From contig JBCCZQ010000001.1 in the NCBI GenBank assembly GCA_039187315.1, positions 1 to 64,000 of the forward strand: a stretch of 64,000 nt of DNA, read 5' to 3'. Both the position numbers and the translations under genes were made by a program. Below are positions 8,339-17,729 of this stretch, piece after piece. Every line of letters begins with the position of its first letter. Position 1 is the stretch's first letter. The DNA comes from JANQQZ01 sp039187315. GTDB lineage: Bacteria; Planctomycetota; Phycisphaerae; Phycisphaerales; UBA1924. The notes beneath the pieces are model-generated. The model worked only from the letters and a program-made list of their open reading frames with translations, searched no databases and was not told the DNA's origin.

Positions 8339-9325
8339 TCAGTTCAGCCCGCGGTCACCAAGCCAGTGCTCGGCATCGAGGGCTGCCTGACAACCCATGC
8401 CGGCCGCGGTGACGGCTTGGCGGTACTTGGCATCGGCGACGTCTCCGGCCGCGAAAACGCCGGGCAGGCTTGTCGCGCTGGAACGCGTTGGCAGCTCGAT
8501 GTAGCCTGCGTCGTCGAATTCGAGGCCCGACTCGCGCAGGAAGCTCGTCGCGGGCGTGTGGCCGATCGCGATGAACAGCCCGCTGACGTCGAGCGTGGAC
8601 TCTTCGCCCGTCACGGTGTCCTGGAGCAAGACGCCGGTGATCGACTGCTCGCCGAGCACATCGACGACGACCTTGTTCCACTCGACCGTTGCGTTCGGCT
8701 TGGAGAGGAATCGTTCCTGCATGACCTTGCTCGCGCGGAGCTCGTCGCGGCGATGGATCACGTGGACCATCGAGGCGAACTTGGTGAGGTAGACCGCCTC
8801 TTCCATAGCCGTGTCACCGCCGCCAACGACCGCCAGCGGCTTGCCCTTGAACATCGGCAGCGCACCATCGCACACCGCGCAGGCCGAGACGCCGCCGCCG
8901 GACATGGCCAGCCGCTGCTCGTTCTCAAGCCCAAGCCAGTTGGCGGTGGCACCGGTGGCGATGATGACGGCGTTAGCGCGGACGGTCTCGCCCTTGTCGG
9001 TCACGATCTCGTGCGGCGAACCGTTTTCGGAGAAGCGCACCTCGGCGATGTCACGGCCGATGACCTTGGTGCCGAAGCGCTCGGCCTGCTTCTGGAACAT
9101 CTGCATCATTTCAGGGCCGGTCACACCCTCCGGGAAGCCGGGGTAGTTCTCTACGTCGGTTGTAAGCATCAGCTGTCCGCCCGGCAAGACTGGGCCGGGG
9201 TTCTGCTTCGGGATGCCGACGTACACGACGGGGTCGAGCTGGGCTCTTGCGGCATAGATGGCGGCGGTCCAGCCCGCAGGACCGGACCCGATGATGACCA
9301 GCTTCTGTACCTCGCCGTCTGCCAT
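8339..9325 (-). CDS. trxB: Thioredoxin-disulfide reductase
   Basis: A 328-residue flavoprotein that passes electrons from NADPH through FAD to thioredoxin. The FAD-binding 'IIGSGPAGWTAAIYAAR' is at residues 11-27, the redox-active CAVC is at 149-152, the NADPH-binding 'VVGGGDTAMEEAVYL' follows, and the second FAD motif 'LFIAIGHTPAT...GVFAAGDVAD' is near the C-terminus. The length and motif order match bacterial TrxB. It ends only 13 bases from the SecA-like stop (convergent), so no room exists for a strong terminator between them. Confidence 0.95.
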   Translation of the reverse strand: MADGEVQKLVIIGSGPAGWTAAIYAARAQLDPVVYVGIPKQNPGPVLPGGQLMLTTDVENYPGFPEGVTGPEMMQMFQKQAERFGTKVIGRDIAEVRFSENGSPHEIVTDKGETVRANAVIIATGATANWLGLENEQRLAMSGGGVSACAVCDGALPMFKGKPLAVVGGGDTAMEEAVYLTKFASMVHVIHRRDELRASKVMQERFLSKPNATVEWNKVVVDVLGEQSITGVLLQDTVTGEESTLDVSGLFIAIGHTPATSFLRESGLEFDDAGYIELPTRSSATSLPGVFAAGDVADAKYRQAVTAAGMGCQAALDAEHWLGDRGLN

Positions 9326-9413
9326 GCGTGAAACCCCTCGTAGAACCTCTCATGCTGCCAATCGTGATCTCGTGTGCAGCCCCCGTATGCGAACAACGCG
9401 AGAACGGTCCGTG

Positions 9414-10205
9414 CTATTCCGATGCACCGGTCTGCGCGAGGTAGTCGCGCGTGAGGCTCATGACCGGCGGCCAGAGCAGGTAGTCGCCGATCCGCGAGCC
9501 GCCGTTGTCGGAAACATTCTCGGCCCGATCATCATTCTGGTTTCCGCCGTGCGAGTAGAGCACGATGTCATCGCGTGTGAGCTCGATGCTGAAGTTGGCC
9601 CCGATGCGGGGGACGACGTTCATGCGGTGCCGACGGCCGCCGACGGTATCGCGCTCTGGGACGAAATAGCGCAGTTCCGGGATCTCTTCGGCGGCGCGAT
9701 CGGGGTTGAACGGGTCCTCGCCGAGGTCGTTGATGTACCGCGGGCGGATGATTGCCAGCGACGAGGCAACACCGCCCGTCGCGGCCGTCTGCGCACGCAA
9801 CGCCAGCGCAACACGCGTGCCGACGAGTTCGACGTGCAAGGCCCTGCGGAACTCGAACAGCGCGGTCAGGTTCGGGACAACCTCACGAATCAGCGCAAAG
9901 CGGTTCTCGTCGAGCAGCATGTACGCTGGGATGTTGCGCTGGAGCCGGTCGAACGGATCGGCGCTCCAGCGGATGCTCCAGTCCGCGTAGACGCCGTTGA
10001 CCGCCTCGCGGCTCTCGGAGGCGCCGGCGTGCTGCGACGCGAGGCCGCTCCACCTTCCGGCCTCAGCGAACAGTCGCAGCGGACGTCCCGTCGCGGCCAT
10101 CTCCGCGAGCGATGTCGCGAAAACACCCTCGAGCGGGCGTCCGGACGTATCGAACACACGCTGGATCAGCTGCTCCGCGGCGACGCGGTCGGCCTCGGGC
10201 ACCAC
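9414..10205 (-). CDS. Downstream part of a gene split by an in-frame amber codon
   Basis: A 263-residue open frame that would start at tandem GTG codons with no ribosome site in front. It lies in exactly the same frame as the upstream part (10248-11012). The only interruption is the TAG at 10248-10250, and the 14 codons between the TAG and this start are GC3-rich like coding sequence. I therefore read this as the second half of one protein of about 520 residues, not as an independent gene. The translated sequence is alpha/beta-like and contains no motif I recognise. It could be expressed by readthrough, dead, or an assembly error. Confidence 0.55.
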   Translation of the reverse strand: MVPEADRVAAEQLIQRVFDTSGRPLEGVFATSLAEMAATGRPLRLFAEAGRWSGLASQHAGASESREAVNGVYADWSIRWSADPFDRLQRNIPAYMLLDENRFALIREVVPNLTALFEFRRALHVELVGTRVALALRAQTAATGGVASSLAIIRPRYINDLGEDPFNPDRAAEEIPELRYFVPERDTVGGRRHRMNVVPRIGANFSIELTRDDIVLYSHGGNQNDDRAENVSDNGGSRIGDYLLWPPVMSLTRDYLAQTGASE

Positions 10206-10247
10206 GAGCCGGTCGATCCGAAAGATCCCGCGATCGAGATCGAACCA

Positions 10248-11012
10248 CTAGACCACCTCAAGCAGATCCTCGGCGGTCAGCGAGGCACCAGCCTTGAGGT
10301 CTACGTAGACCACATCGCGGATACGCGTCAGCGCATCGATCATGGTGATGTAGCCCCAGAAGACCTCGACGCCGAACGCTCGGCCGGCCAGCTGCCTGCC
10401 GAGTGCTGCGAGGCTCTGGTTGAGGCGTATCGCTTCGACAGGCTCGCCCGCGTCTTGCAGCCGCGTCGTCTCGATCGAAGCGAGCAGCCGCAGCCAGTTG
10501 AACCGTTCCATGTAGCCGAGCTGCCGGCTGGCAAGCGTCGGCGGGTCACCGAGTTCCGCGTGCATCTCGGCACGGATCCATTCGGTGGGCACGCCGCTGA
10601 TGCCGTAGGGGAGCGCGAAGACCATCGCTCGGCGTGGGTTGGTCTCCTGCGTGGCCTCGGCGAGTGCATCCAGCGCCGCTCGCTGGCCGGGCTGCATCGC
10701 CCACTGGTTCGCCGCCGACCAGACGGGGCTGGTTGGAAGGATCAGCGCCGCCCGATCGGCGCGCTGCAGCAGCACCGGCGGCGGCTCGTCCATCCCGATC
10801 AGCGCCGGGATCAGCACCGCCTCGCTGCGGCGATTCTGGGGCACACGGGCGTACGCCGCGTTGATGCGGTCTGCGAAAGTGTCGGCGACGCGCGCCAGCG
10901 CCGCAGAGGGCTCCCCAGCAGCGTGCCCAGCGGGCAGGGCGAGGGCCGCCATCGCGGCACATGCCGCCAGAAGGCCGCGGAGGCGTATCGATCGTGAAAA
11001 GTGGCTTGGCAT
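10248..11012 (-). CDS. Secreted protein of unknown function, N-terminal part before an in-frame TAG
   Basis: A 254-residue product ends at TAG 10248-10250. The ATG at 11012 is preferred over a start 48 bases upstream because GGAGGA lies ten bases before it and a clear signal peptide follows ('LLAACAAMAALALPAGHAAG'). The mature part is rich in Arg/Ala helices and has no recognisable domain. The frame continues after the TAG for another 279 codons up to 9414, so this is probably the front half of a longer exported protein. It is conserved-hypothetical at best. Confidence 0.6.
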   Translation of the reverse strand: MPSHFSRSIRLRGLLAACAAMAALALPAGHAAGEPSAALARVADTFADRINAAYARVPQNRRSEAVLIPALIGMDEPPPVLLQRADRAALILPTSPVWSAANQWAMQPGQRAALDALAEATQETNPRRAMVFALPYGISGVPTEWIRAEMHAELGDPPTLASRQLGYMERFNWLRLLASIETTRLQDAGEPVEAIRLNQSLAALGRQLAGRAFGVEVFWGYITMIDALTRIRDVVYVDLKAGASLTAEDLLEVV

Positions 11013-11137
11013 CGCGTCTGCGTCCTCCGGACAGGACATCCGCGCTTCGTGCGCGGACACATCGTGCGATGCTAGGTGTCGGGGGCCGCCTCCGCAGTCA
11101 GGAGGAGCCCGGGTGACGAGTAGATGTCTGCAGAGGG

Positions 11138-12061
11138 TCAGCGGCTGGTCAGGCGGAGGCCGGACGAAGCCTCGAGGCCGTCGCTTGATTCTGAATCGGA
11201 ACGCTCGCCGTCGATCTGGCCGTGCATGCGATCCAGGGCTTCCTCGATGATCTGGCGGACCCGCTCGCGGCTGAGACCCATGACCGCGGCTATCTCTTTC
11301 AGAGTCATGGGCTCTTGGCCGTCCAACCCGAACCGGTAGCGGAGAATCTCGGCCTCGCGCTCATCGATCGATTCCATGAGACGCCGCAGGATGGCGACTT
11401 CCTCCTGGCGGAGCGTGCTCTGTTCTGGCGAGCCGACCCGGTGATCGGCGATCATCTCGGCGAAGCTTGTGAGCCCGTCCTCGTCACCGCCCGGCTGCTG
11501 GTTCGAGGCCTGGAACGCACGGATCGCGCGCTTAATGATCTTCGCTTTCTTGATCGGCAGGTCCATCGCCCGAGCAAGATCATCGATCCCAGGCGGGTAG
11601 CCGAGCTCGGCCTCAAGCTTGCGGCTGTGCGCTTTCCATTTCGCGATCAGCTCCACCATGTAGGCCGGGATGTGGATCGGCTGAGTGGCGTTCATGAGGG
11701 CGCGCTTGATGCCCTGCTTGATCCACCAGGAGCCGTAGGTCGAGAAACGGGCGCCCTGCGCGGGATCGAAGCCCTCGACCGCACGCATCAGGCCCACGTT
11801 GCCCTCTTCGATCAGATCCGAAAGCGGCAGGCCGCGGTTCGCGTAGTTCTTCGCGATGGCGACGACCAGGCGGAGGTTGGCACGGATCATGTGGTCGCGT
11901 GCTTCGGGGCAGTTGTCGTTGATGATCCGCCAGCCGAGCTCGCGCTCCTGCTCCGCGGTCAGCAGCGGCGTTTTCGCGATCTCACGCAGGTACAGCTGCA
12001 AGTCCGACTGGAGCTTGCCAGAGACCGACCGCTTCGAGCGTGTGCGCGCAGCACCGTCCAC
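11138..12061 (-). CDS. RNA polymerase sigma-70 factor (RpoD/group 2 type)
   Basis: A sigma factor of about 307 residues. It has region 1.2 ('LQLYLREIAKTPLLTAEQE'), region 2 with 'LRLVVAIAKNYANRGLPLSD' and the promoter-melting 'ARFSTYGSWWIKQGIKRAL', region 3 and region 4.2 ('TLKEIAAVMGLSRERVRQII'). It lacks the large acidic 1.1 region of primary sigma factors, so it is group 2-like. The frame is open upstream to 12214, but codon use there is poor. GTG at 12061 has GGAAGG eight bases upstream and is my preferred start; GTG 12070 is possible. It points away from the UVR-motif gene. Confidence 0.85.
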   Translation of the reverse strand: MDGAARTRSKRSVSGKLQSDLQLYLREIAKTPLLTAEQERELGWRIINDNCPEARDHMIRANLRLVVAIAKNYANRGLPLSDLIEEGNVGLMRAVEGFDPAQGARFSTYGSWWIKQGIKRALMNATQPIHIPAYMVELIAKWKAHSRKLEAELGYPPGIDDLARAMDLPIKKAKIIKRAIRAFQASNQQPGGDEDGLTSFAEMIADHRVGSPEQSTLRQEEVAILRRLMESIDEREAEILRYRFGLDGQEPMTLKEIAAVMGLSRERVRQIIEEALDRMHGQIDGERSDSESSDGLEASSGLRLTSR

Positions 12062-12473
12062 TGATCCCACCTTCCGCCATGGCTCCCACACGAGCCGGCT
12101 ACTTCTCCGCTGGGGTCGCGATCCAGCGAAGGATTGTCGCTGGCTCCGGTTCGTCCCCGCCTCCGGTGTGGTTGCATCGACCTCACACTCGGCGGGCTTC
12201 ATCCACGAAGCCAACTGTCAAACCGCGTAAACAGCTTAGCGGCGACCCTGGGAGGAATGCCACGAAAAAAACGCTTGGAAGGCCAGGAAACCCGGGCCGA
12301 TAAGGCTTCTTCGCGCGATCGCAACAGTCCAAAACGCAGCAATCCGCACAGCCCTGCGGCTCGGGCGTACAGTCTTCCGGCAGAAAATACGGAGCCCGAC
12401 CGGGCCGAATCCGACCAAACTGACACGCCCCGAACGCCCGCGTGACTCCTCACAGCAACCACGGAAGGGCTGG
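12062..12473. other. Divergent intergenic region between sigma factor and UVR-motif gene
   Basis: This gap presumably holds the promoters of both divergent genes. No conserved -35/-10 pair stands out. A plus-strand frame from ATG 12257 to 12445 (62 codons) encodes a basic, low-complexity peptide; GGGAGG abuts its ATG too closely for a good ribosome site, so I do not call it a gene. The minus-strand frame of the sigma gene also stays open to 12214. Confidence 0.4.
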
Positions 12474-13346
12474 ATGGACACAGACCTTACCCAGCTTCTC
12501 GACGAGTGGCCCTATCAGCCCGGACGGATCAACGTCCGGCTGATCGAACGGGCCGATGGCGACCAGCACATCCAGGTCCGCCTCGACCTGGGCCTCCTCC
12601 AGTTCCATCGCGATGGACGCCCCGATGGCCAACGGCCACACGGTTTCGAGAGCCTGCTCGACCTGGTCGAGGCGCAGCTGGACGGCGGGTTCCCGATCGA
12701 AGGCGAGCCTTCGGCTGACGAGCAGGAAGAAAGCTCGGGCGAGCCCGAGGCCTTCACAACCGACAGCGGGACGGCTGAGACCGGCGAGGGCCCCCTGCCG
12801 CCACCGCGGCGGGAAGCCGAGGGCGACGAACGGGAGGCAAGGCTTTCGGCCCAGCAGGTCGCCATGCTCCGCGACGAGGCCGTGCAGTACTACCACCGCT
12901 ACCTCGCGCTGCTCGCCCTGGAAGACTTCGAGCGAGTCGTGCGGGACACGACCCGGAACCTGCGTGTGCTTGCGTTGATCGAGAAACATGCCGAGGACGA
13001 GAGCGACCGGGCATCGGTCGCGCCCACGCGGGCGCACGTCACGATGATGCGGGCCAGGGCGCTGGCGAGCATGGCGCTGCGGGACAACGAGCCCAAAGCC
13101 GCCGTCGCCGCGATCAACGAGGGCATCGAGGCGCTGCGGAAGCACTTCGACGCGATCGGGCACGCCGACCTCTTCGAGCGCTCGAGCGAGGTCCAGGTCC
13201 TCCAGGGGATGAAGCAGGCGCTTATGCCGAAGCTACCCGTGAGCCAGAAGGCCGAACTCCGCAAGCGGCTCGACGACGCAGTCGCGCACGAGAACTATCG
13301 GCTGGCGGCGATCCTGCGGGACGAGCTCAACTCGATGCCGGACTAG
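12474..13346 (+). CDS. UVR-motif (UvrB/UvrC) domain protein of unknown function
   Basis: A 290-residue protein with three parts. The N-terminal domain (about 1-75) is compact ('YQPGRINVRLIERADGDQHI'), followed by an acidic Glu/Ser/Pro-rich linker (about 75-120). A helical region (about 120-245) follows, and a C-terminal UVR motif ('KAELRKRLDDAVAHENYRLA' onward) covers about the last 35 residues. The UVR motif is a helical hairpin used for protein contacts in UvrB, UvrC and McsA. The N-terminal block resembles a small domain seen in planctomycete hypotheticals. Its 3' end overlaps the convergent antiporter gene by 20 bases. Confidence 0.7.
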   Translation: MDTDLTQLLDEWPYQPGRINVRLIERADGDQHIQVRLDLGLLQFHRDGRPDGQRPHGFESLLDLVEAQLDGGFPIEGEPSADEQEESSGEPEAFTTDSGTAETGEGPLPPPRREAEGDEREARLSAQQVAMLRDEAVQYYHRYLALLALEDFERVVRDTTRNLRVLALIEKHAEDESDRASVAPTRAHVTMMRARALASMALRDNEPKAAVAAINEGIEALRKHFDAIGHADLFERSSEVQVLQGMKQALMPKLPVSQKAELRKRLDDAVAHENYRLAAILRDELNSMPD

Positions 13347-15213
13347 CCTCACCGGGCGGCTCCGGAGCATCGCTTGCTGCGCCCTTGTCCTTCGGTTGCG
13401 CGTCTCGATTCGGATCTCCTGTTGTGCGATCGGTCGACGCGTCTTCGACCGCGGATTCGGCAGCTCCGTGGTGGGGCTTGCGATCGCGGCTGGTGCGTGT
13501 GTCAGGATCGGGATCGATAGCTTCGAAGCACGCCTCGAGCACGTGCCCGACCATCGCCTCTGCGGTGGCGATCTCCTCGACGATCACGTGATTTGCGCCG
13601 AGTTCCTTGGCCTGGAACGCGCGAGACAGGTAGTTCGTCCTCGCGGTGATGTAGACCCGCGGGTTGAAGGCGCGGATCTGACGGCAGGCGCGCAGCATGA
13701 TGTCATCGTCGGGCATCGTCAGCACGAAGGCTTCCGCGTCACGCACTCCCGCGGAGTCGAGCACATCCGGGTTCGTCACATCGCCGTAGAAGATCGTCCG
13801 TCCAAGGGCTCGCTGGCGTTCGACCGTCTGGCGGTTCAGCTCGATGACGCGGACAGGGATCCCCCGCCGTTCCAGCTTCTCCGTTACGGCCCTGCCGATG
13901 GGCCCGAAACCGGCGACGATCGCGTGCGGCGCATGCTCGCCCGAGGCTCGGTCGCGGCTGTCATCGAACAGCGGTTTGGCGAGCCACGGCGCAAGCGGCC
14001 ACGCGGCCAGCCGATCGGCGATGCCGGGCGACTGCGCCATCAGCCCGGGCGTCAGTAGCAGCGAAAGGAAAACGACACCGATCGCCAGGCTCGTGATCGT
14101 CGCAGCCTGATCGCCGAAGATCCCGAGCAACTCCGCTGCACCGAAGATCACGAGCGAGAACTCACCGGCCTGCGCGAGATTCAGCCCCGCCCGAGCCGCG
14201 CTTCCCGGTGAAGCGCCCAGCACCCACGCGCTGCCGCCGATCACAGCGGCCTTGATCGTCAGCGTCGCCGTGATCGCGAGCAGGAGCACCCACCACATCG
14301 AGCCAACCGCCTGCAGATCGAGCGTCAGACCGACCGCTGTGAAGAAAACGGCCATAAACAGGTCGCGCATCGGCCCGATCTGGCCCGAAAGCTGGAAGCG
14401 AACCGGCGTCCCTGCGAGCAGGAACCCTGCCAGGAACGCACCCAGCTCAGGGCTGAGATCGAGCCAAGCGGTCAGGACGGCGGCGCCGAGGCCCACTGTC
14501 GCAGACACCACAAGCCCGAGTTCCGAAGAGGCGTCGCGCGTGGCTTCTCTGATCAGCTTCGGCAGCACAGTGAGCCCAGCGATGATCAGCGCAGCGACCA
14601 GGCCGATGGTCAGGCCGCCCTTGGCGAGCAGCCCCGGGACATCGACCGAGGCGGCGGGGGCATCGCCGGCACCCGCGAGCCCCGCTATGACCGGCATGAG
14701 CGCGAGCACGACAACGACGACCAGGTCCTGCGTGATCAGCGTGCCGAAGGCGATCTGGCCGTGAACCTGCCGGAGCTGTCGGCGCTGCTGGAGCGTGCGG
14801 AGCACCACGGCGGTCGAGCTCATCGCCAGCCCTGCCGCCACCGCGAACGCGGCCGCCCAGGGCAGACCGAACAGCATCGCCACCGGCGTGCCGATGCCGA
14901 TCGACAGCAGCGTCGAGAGCAGCCCGATGCCGAGCGTCGGCAGCATGCCTGCGCGCAGGTCGGACCGGTCGAGGTGCAGTCCGATGCCGAACATCAGGAG
15001 CACGATCGCGATCTGCTCGATCGCGGCGATGCTGCCTGTGTCGGAGATGATGCCCAGCGCGTTGGGACCGAAGACCGCGCCGGCGATGAGATAGCCCGCG
15101 ATCGGCGCGATCTTCACACGACCGACGAGGAGGCTGACGATGGCCGCCGCCGCGAGCAGCACAAGCAGGTCGAGCATGACCTGCGATGCCCCCCCTGCCG
15201 CGAGCGTGATCAT
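13327..15213 (-). CDS. CPA2-family monovalent cation:proton antiporter with TrkA-N domain
   Basis: A 628-residue transporter of the KefB/YbaL type. Residues 1 to about 400 carry a dozen or more membrane segments with the family signature 'AVLLMFGIGLHLDRSDL'-type stretch near the second helices and the 'LGAFLAGFLLAGTP' segment. Residues about 425-560 form a Rossmann TrkA-N/RCK domain ('HAIVAGFGPIGRAVTEKLE', then 'RTIFYGDVTNPDVL'), which gates transport through NAD(H) or another nucleotide. A charged disordered tail follows. Its ATG overlaps the mnmG stop by four bases (ATGA), so it is the second gene of an mnmG-antiporter operon. Confidence 0.85.
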   Translation of the reverse strand: MITLAAGGASQVMLDLLVLLAAAAIVSLLVGRVKIAPIAGYLIAGAVFGPNALGIISDTGSIAAIEQIAIVLLMFGIGLHLDRSDLRAGMLPTLGIGLLSTLLSIGIGTPVAMLFGLPWAAAFAVAAGLAMSSTAVVLRTLQQRRQLRQVHGQIAFGTLITQDLVVVVVLALMPVIAGLAGAGDAPAASVDVPGLLAKGGLTIGLVAALIIAGLTVLPKLIREATRDASSELGLVVSATVGLGAAVLTAWLDLSPELGAFLAGFLLAGTPVRFQLSGQIGPMRDLFMAVFFTAVGLTLDLQAVGSMWWVLLLAITATLTIKAAVIGGSAWVLGASPGSAARAGLNLAQAGEFSLVIFGAAELLGIFGDQAATITSLAIGVVFLSLLLTPGLMAQSPGIADRLAAWPLAPWLAKPLFDDSRDRASGEHAPHAIVAGFGPIGRAVTEKLERRGIPVRVIELNRQTVERQRALGRTIFYGDVTNPDVLDSAGVRDAEAFVLTMPDDDIMLRACRQIRAFNPRVYITARTNYLSRAFQAKELGANHVIVEEIATAEAMVGHVLEACFEAIDPDPDTRTSRDRKPHHGAAESAVEDASTDRTTGDPNRDAQPKDKGAASDAPEPPGEASPASS

Positions 15214-17168
15214 CCTGCCGCTCCGGGCGTGGCTGCCTGGTCCGCCGCATCGTCTGAGCGCGGCCGTTTCGCATGGACGGCCACAAGCGACAGGTCCGCC
15301 GGCGTAACGCCCTCGAGCCGGCTGGCCTGACCGAACGTAGCTGGGCTGTACCGCGCGAGCGCCTCGGCCGCCTCGGCGCGCAGGCCCTCGATCGCGGCGA
15401 ACGCCAGCCTCGGCAATGGCTTGGCGTCCATGTCACGCTGACGCCGGATCTGGTGCGCTTGCCGCGCGATGTAGTCCGCGTAGCGGTGCTCCGCGAAGAC
15501 AGTCCGGGCGGCTGCGTCGTCGCCGCTGCCGAGGACACGCGCGAAGTCCTCCTGCGTGAACTCCGGCCGCTTCAGCCAGTGCGCGAGAGGCTCGCCCTCG
15601 TGCTGGGCCGCTTGGATCGAGGCTTCGATCGACTCGATCGCGCCCCGGCGTGTTCTGAACCGCCGGAGCCGCTCGGTGCCGTCGGCCGTGCCGAGCAGGC
15701 CAAGCGACTCGGCCTCGGGCGTCAGGCGATCCGCAGCGTTGTCCGCACGCAGGATCAGCCGGTGCTCGGCGCGGCTGGTGAACATCCTGTACGGCTCGAC
15801 CGGCGTCTTTGTCACGAGGTCGTCCATGAGCACACCGATATAGGCCCGGTCGCGGCCGAGCACCCATTCGCTCTGTCCCTCGGCGTACCGGGCCGCGTTC
15901 ACCCCCGCGACGACGCCCTGTGCCGCGGCCTCCTCGTACCCGCTTGTGCCGTTGATCTGGCCCGCGAAGAACAGGCCCTCGAACCGCTTGGTCATGCACG
16001 TCGCGAGGATCTGGTGCGGCAGGACCGTGTCGTACTCGACCGCGTACCCGAACCGGAGGATCGTCGCCCGCTCGCACCCTGGGAGCTTCGCGACCATCGC
16101 TCGCTGGACGTCCGCCGGCAAGCTCGTCGCGATGCCGTTGCAGTAAACCCACTGCGAGCCGAGTCCTTCGGGCTCAAGGAAGACCGTGTGGCTCTCGCGG
16201 TCGAAGCGGTTGACCTTGTCCTCGATCGACGGGCAGTAGCGCGGCCCGGCCGACTCGATCTGACCGGAGAACATCGGCGCACGGTGCAGGTTCGCGCGGA
16301 TCACATCGTGCATCAGCGGCGTCGTCTGCGTCACGCGGCACGCCACCTGCTCGATCGCCGGGAACCCGTCCGGCCCGCTGAGATCCGAGAACGCCAGCGG
16401 GCGTTCGTCGCCATGCTGCTTAGGGAGGCCATCCCAATCGATGGTGCCGATGTCCAGCCGCGGCGGTGTGCCCGTCTTCAGCCGGCCCAGCTCGAACCCC
16501 AGATCCATCAGCGCCTTGGAGATGCCTACGGCAGGCGCCTCGCCGTGCCGGCCTCCGGGCGTGCGGTCCGTGCCCGTGTGCATCAGCCCGCGCATGAACG
16601 TGCCCGTCGTCAGGATGACCGCGCCGGCGCGGATCTCCGTCGGTTCGGCAACGCGTTCCGCATCGATCGGATCGCGCACTGCTTCTTCGATGACAGCGAC
16701 GCACGGGCTCGTGGCGCTTAGCGGCTTCTTCCTTTGTGGAGGGGCGACCCGGACGCCCGTGATCCTTCCGCGTTCGATGACGAACGACTCGGCTGCCCCC
16801 GTGATGACGTCGATCTCGGGCCGGGACGCGACAAGCGCCTGGACGCTCGCCGCATAGACCTCGCGGTCGCACTGGCAGCGTGGGCCGCGGACGGCCAGGC
16901 CCCGGCTCGTGTTGAGTTCCTTGAACATGATCCCGCTGGCGTCCGCCGCCCGGCCCATGATCCCGCCGAGGGCATCGACCTCCCGTGCGAGCTGCCCCTT
17001 GGCAAGACCCCCGATCGCAGGGTTGCAGGACATCACGCCGATCGTGTCGGGCCGGAGCGTCACCAGTGCCACGCTGGACGGCTCGCCCAGCGCGTTGGCA
17101 GCAGCCCACGCGGCCTCGACCCCCGCGTGCCCCCCGCCGATCACCACAACCCGGTACCCGTCCAGCAT
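15210..17168 (-). CDS. mnmG: tRNA uridine-34 5-carboxymethylaminomethyl modification enzyme MnmG (GidA)
   Basis: A 652-residue FAD protein that, with MnmE, builds the cmnm5 group on wobble uridine-34 of tRNAs. 'VVVIGGGHAGVEAAWAAA' at the N-terminus is the FAD site, and 'GVMSCNPAIGGLAKGQLARE' and 'DQLGGIMGRAAD'-type motifs follow. 'MFTSRAEHRLILRADNAADR' and the C-terminal 'LARYSPATFGQASRLEGVTP' are family hallmarks. The frame stays open upstream to 17342, but the ATG at 17168 begins the conserved N-terminus and is chosen. It diverges from the GNAT gene with only 22 bases between the starts, so both promoters must overlap coding or this short gap. Confidence 0.95.
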   Translation of the reverse strand: MLDGYRVVVIGGGHAGVEAAWAAANALGEPSSVALVTLRPDTIGVMSCNPAIGGLAKGQLAREVDALGGIMGRAADASGIMFKELNTSRGLAVRGPRCQCDREVYAASVQALVASRPEIDVITGAAESFVIERGRITGVRVAPPQRKKPLSATSPCVAVIEEAVRDPIDAERVAEPTEIRAGAVILTTGTFMRGLMHTGTDRTPGGRHGEAPAVGISKALMDLGFELGRLKTGTPPRLDIGTIDWDGLPKQHGDERPLAFSDLSGPDGFPAIEQVACRVTQTTPLMHDVIRANLHRAPMFSGQIESAGPRYCPSIEDKVNRFDRESHTVFLEPEGLGSQWVYCNGIATSLPADVQRAMVAKLPGCERATILRFGYAVEYDTVLPHQILATCMTKRFEGLFFAGQINGTSGYEEAAAQGVVAGVNAARYAEGQSEWVLGRDRAYIGVLMDDLVTKTPVEPYRMFTSRAEHRLILRADNAADRLTPEAESLGLLGTADGTERLRRFRTRRGAIESIEASIQAAQHEGEPLAHWLKRPEFTQEDFARVLGSGDDAAARTVFAEHRYADYIARQAHQIRRQRDMDAKPLPRLAFAAIEGLRAEAAEALARYSPATFGQASRLEGVTPADLSLVAVHAKRPRSDDAADQAATPGAAG

Positions 17169-17190
17169 GCCTGATCGTACGCTAATCGCT

Positions 17191-17706
17191 ATGACGAGCC
17201 CCGCCGCAGCGACACCCAGGACACGCCAGGCCACGCCCGATGACGCCCCGGCGATCACCGCCATCGTCAACGAGGCCATCGCCAATACGACAGCCAGCTT
17301 CTGGGAAGAGCCCCGGCCCATCAGCGAAGCCCGCGATGCCATCGCCCACGACCCGGACCGCTATCCGTGGATCGTCGCGGTCGATGAGACGGCACAGATC
17401 CTCGGCTTCGCCAGCAGCAAGATCATGAACCCGCGCCCGGGCTACCGAATCTCGGCCGAAGTCAGCATCTACATCGCCCCCCACGCCCGCGGCCGGGGCG
17501 TCGGCAACGCCATCTACACCGACCTCTTCGCCCGGCTCAAGAGCATCGGCTACCGAAACATCGTTGCGGGCATCGCCCTGCCCAATGCAGCAAGCGTTCG
17601 GCTGCACGAATCCATGGGCATGCAGCAGGTCGGGTGCTTCAAGCAGATCGGCACCAAGTTCGGCGAGACGCTGGACGTCGGCTGGTGGCAATGCGTGCTG
17701 AACTAG
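17191..17706 (+). CDS. GNAT family N-acetyltransferase (phosphinothricin-acetyltransferase type)
   Basis: A 171-residue acetyl-CoA-dependent N-acetyltransferase resembling the Pat/MnaT group. 'TRQATPDDAPAITAIVNEAI' opens the fold, 'AEVSIYIAPHARGRGVGNAI' contains the acetyl-CoA-binding R-G-R-G-V-G loop, and 'NAASVRLHESMGMQQVG' is the typical motif B. The ATG at 17191 precedes the conserved N-terminus. Its last 117 bases (17590-17706) are duplicated at 18435-18551 with four mismatches, which shows that the 3' end was the site of an insertion or exchange. Confidence 0.88.
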   Translation: MTSPAAATPRTRQATPDDAPAITAIVNEAIANTTASFWEEPRPISEARDAIAHDPDRYPWIVAVDETAQILGFASSKIMNPRPGYRISAEVSIYIAPHARGRGVGNAIYTDLFARLKSIGYRNIVAGIALPNAASVRLHESMGMQQVGCFKQIGTKFGETLDVGWWQCVLN

Positions 17707-17729
17707 GCCCGGTCTGACGGGTCGAAATC

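Noticed and set aside
10248..10250. Selenocysteine or pyrrolysine codon
   Set aside because: Selenocysteine uses TGA; pyrrolysine would need pyl genes, for which there is no evidence in the window.
12257..12445. 62-codon plus-strand frame before the UVR-motif gene
   Set aside because: GGGAGG touches the ATG, too close for initiation, and the peptide is low-complexity.
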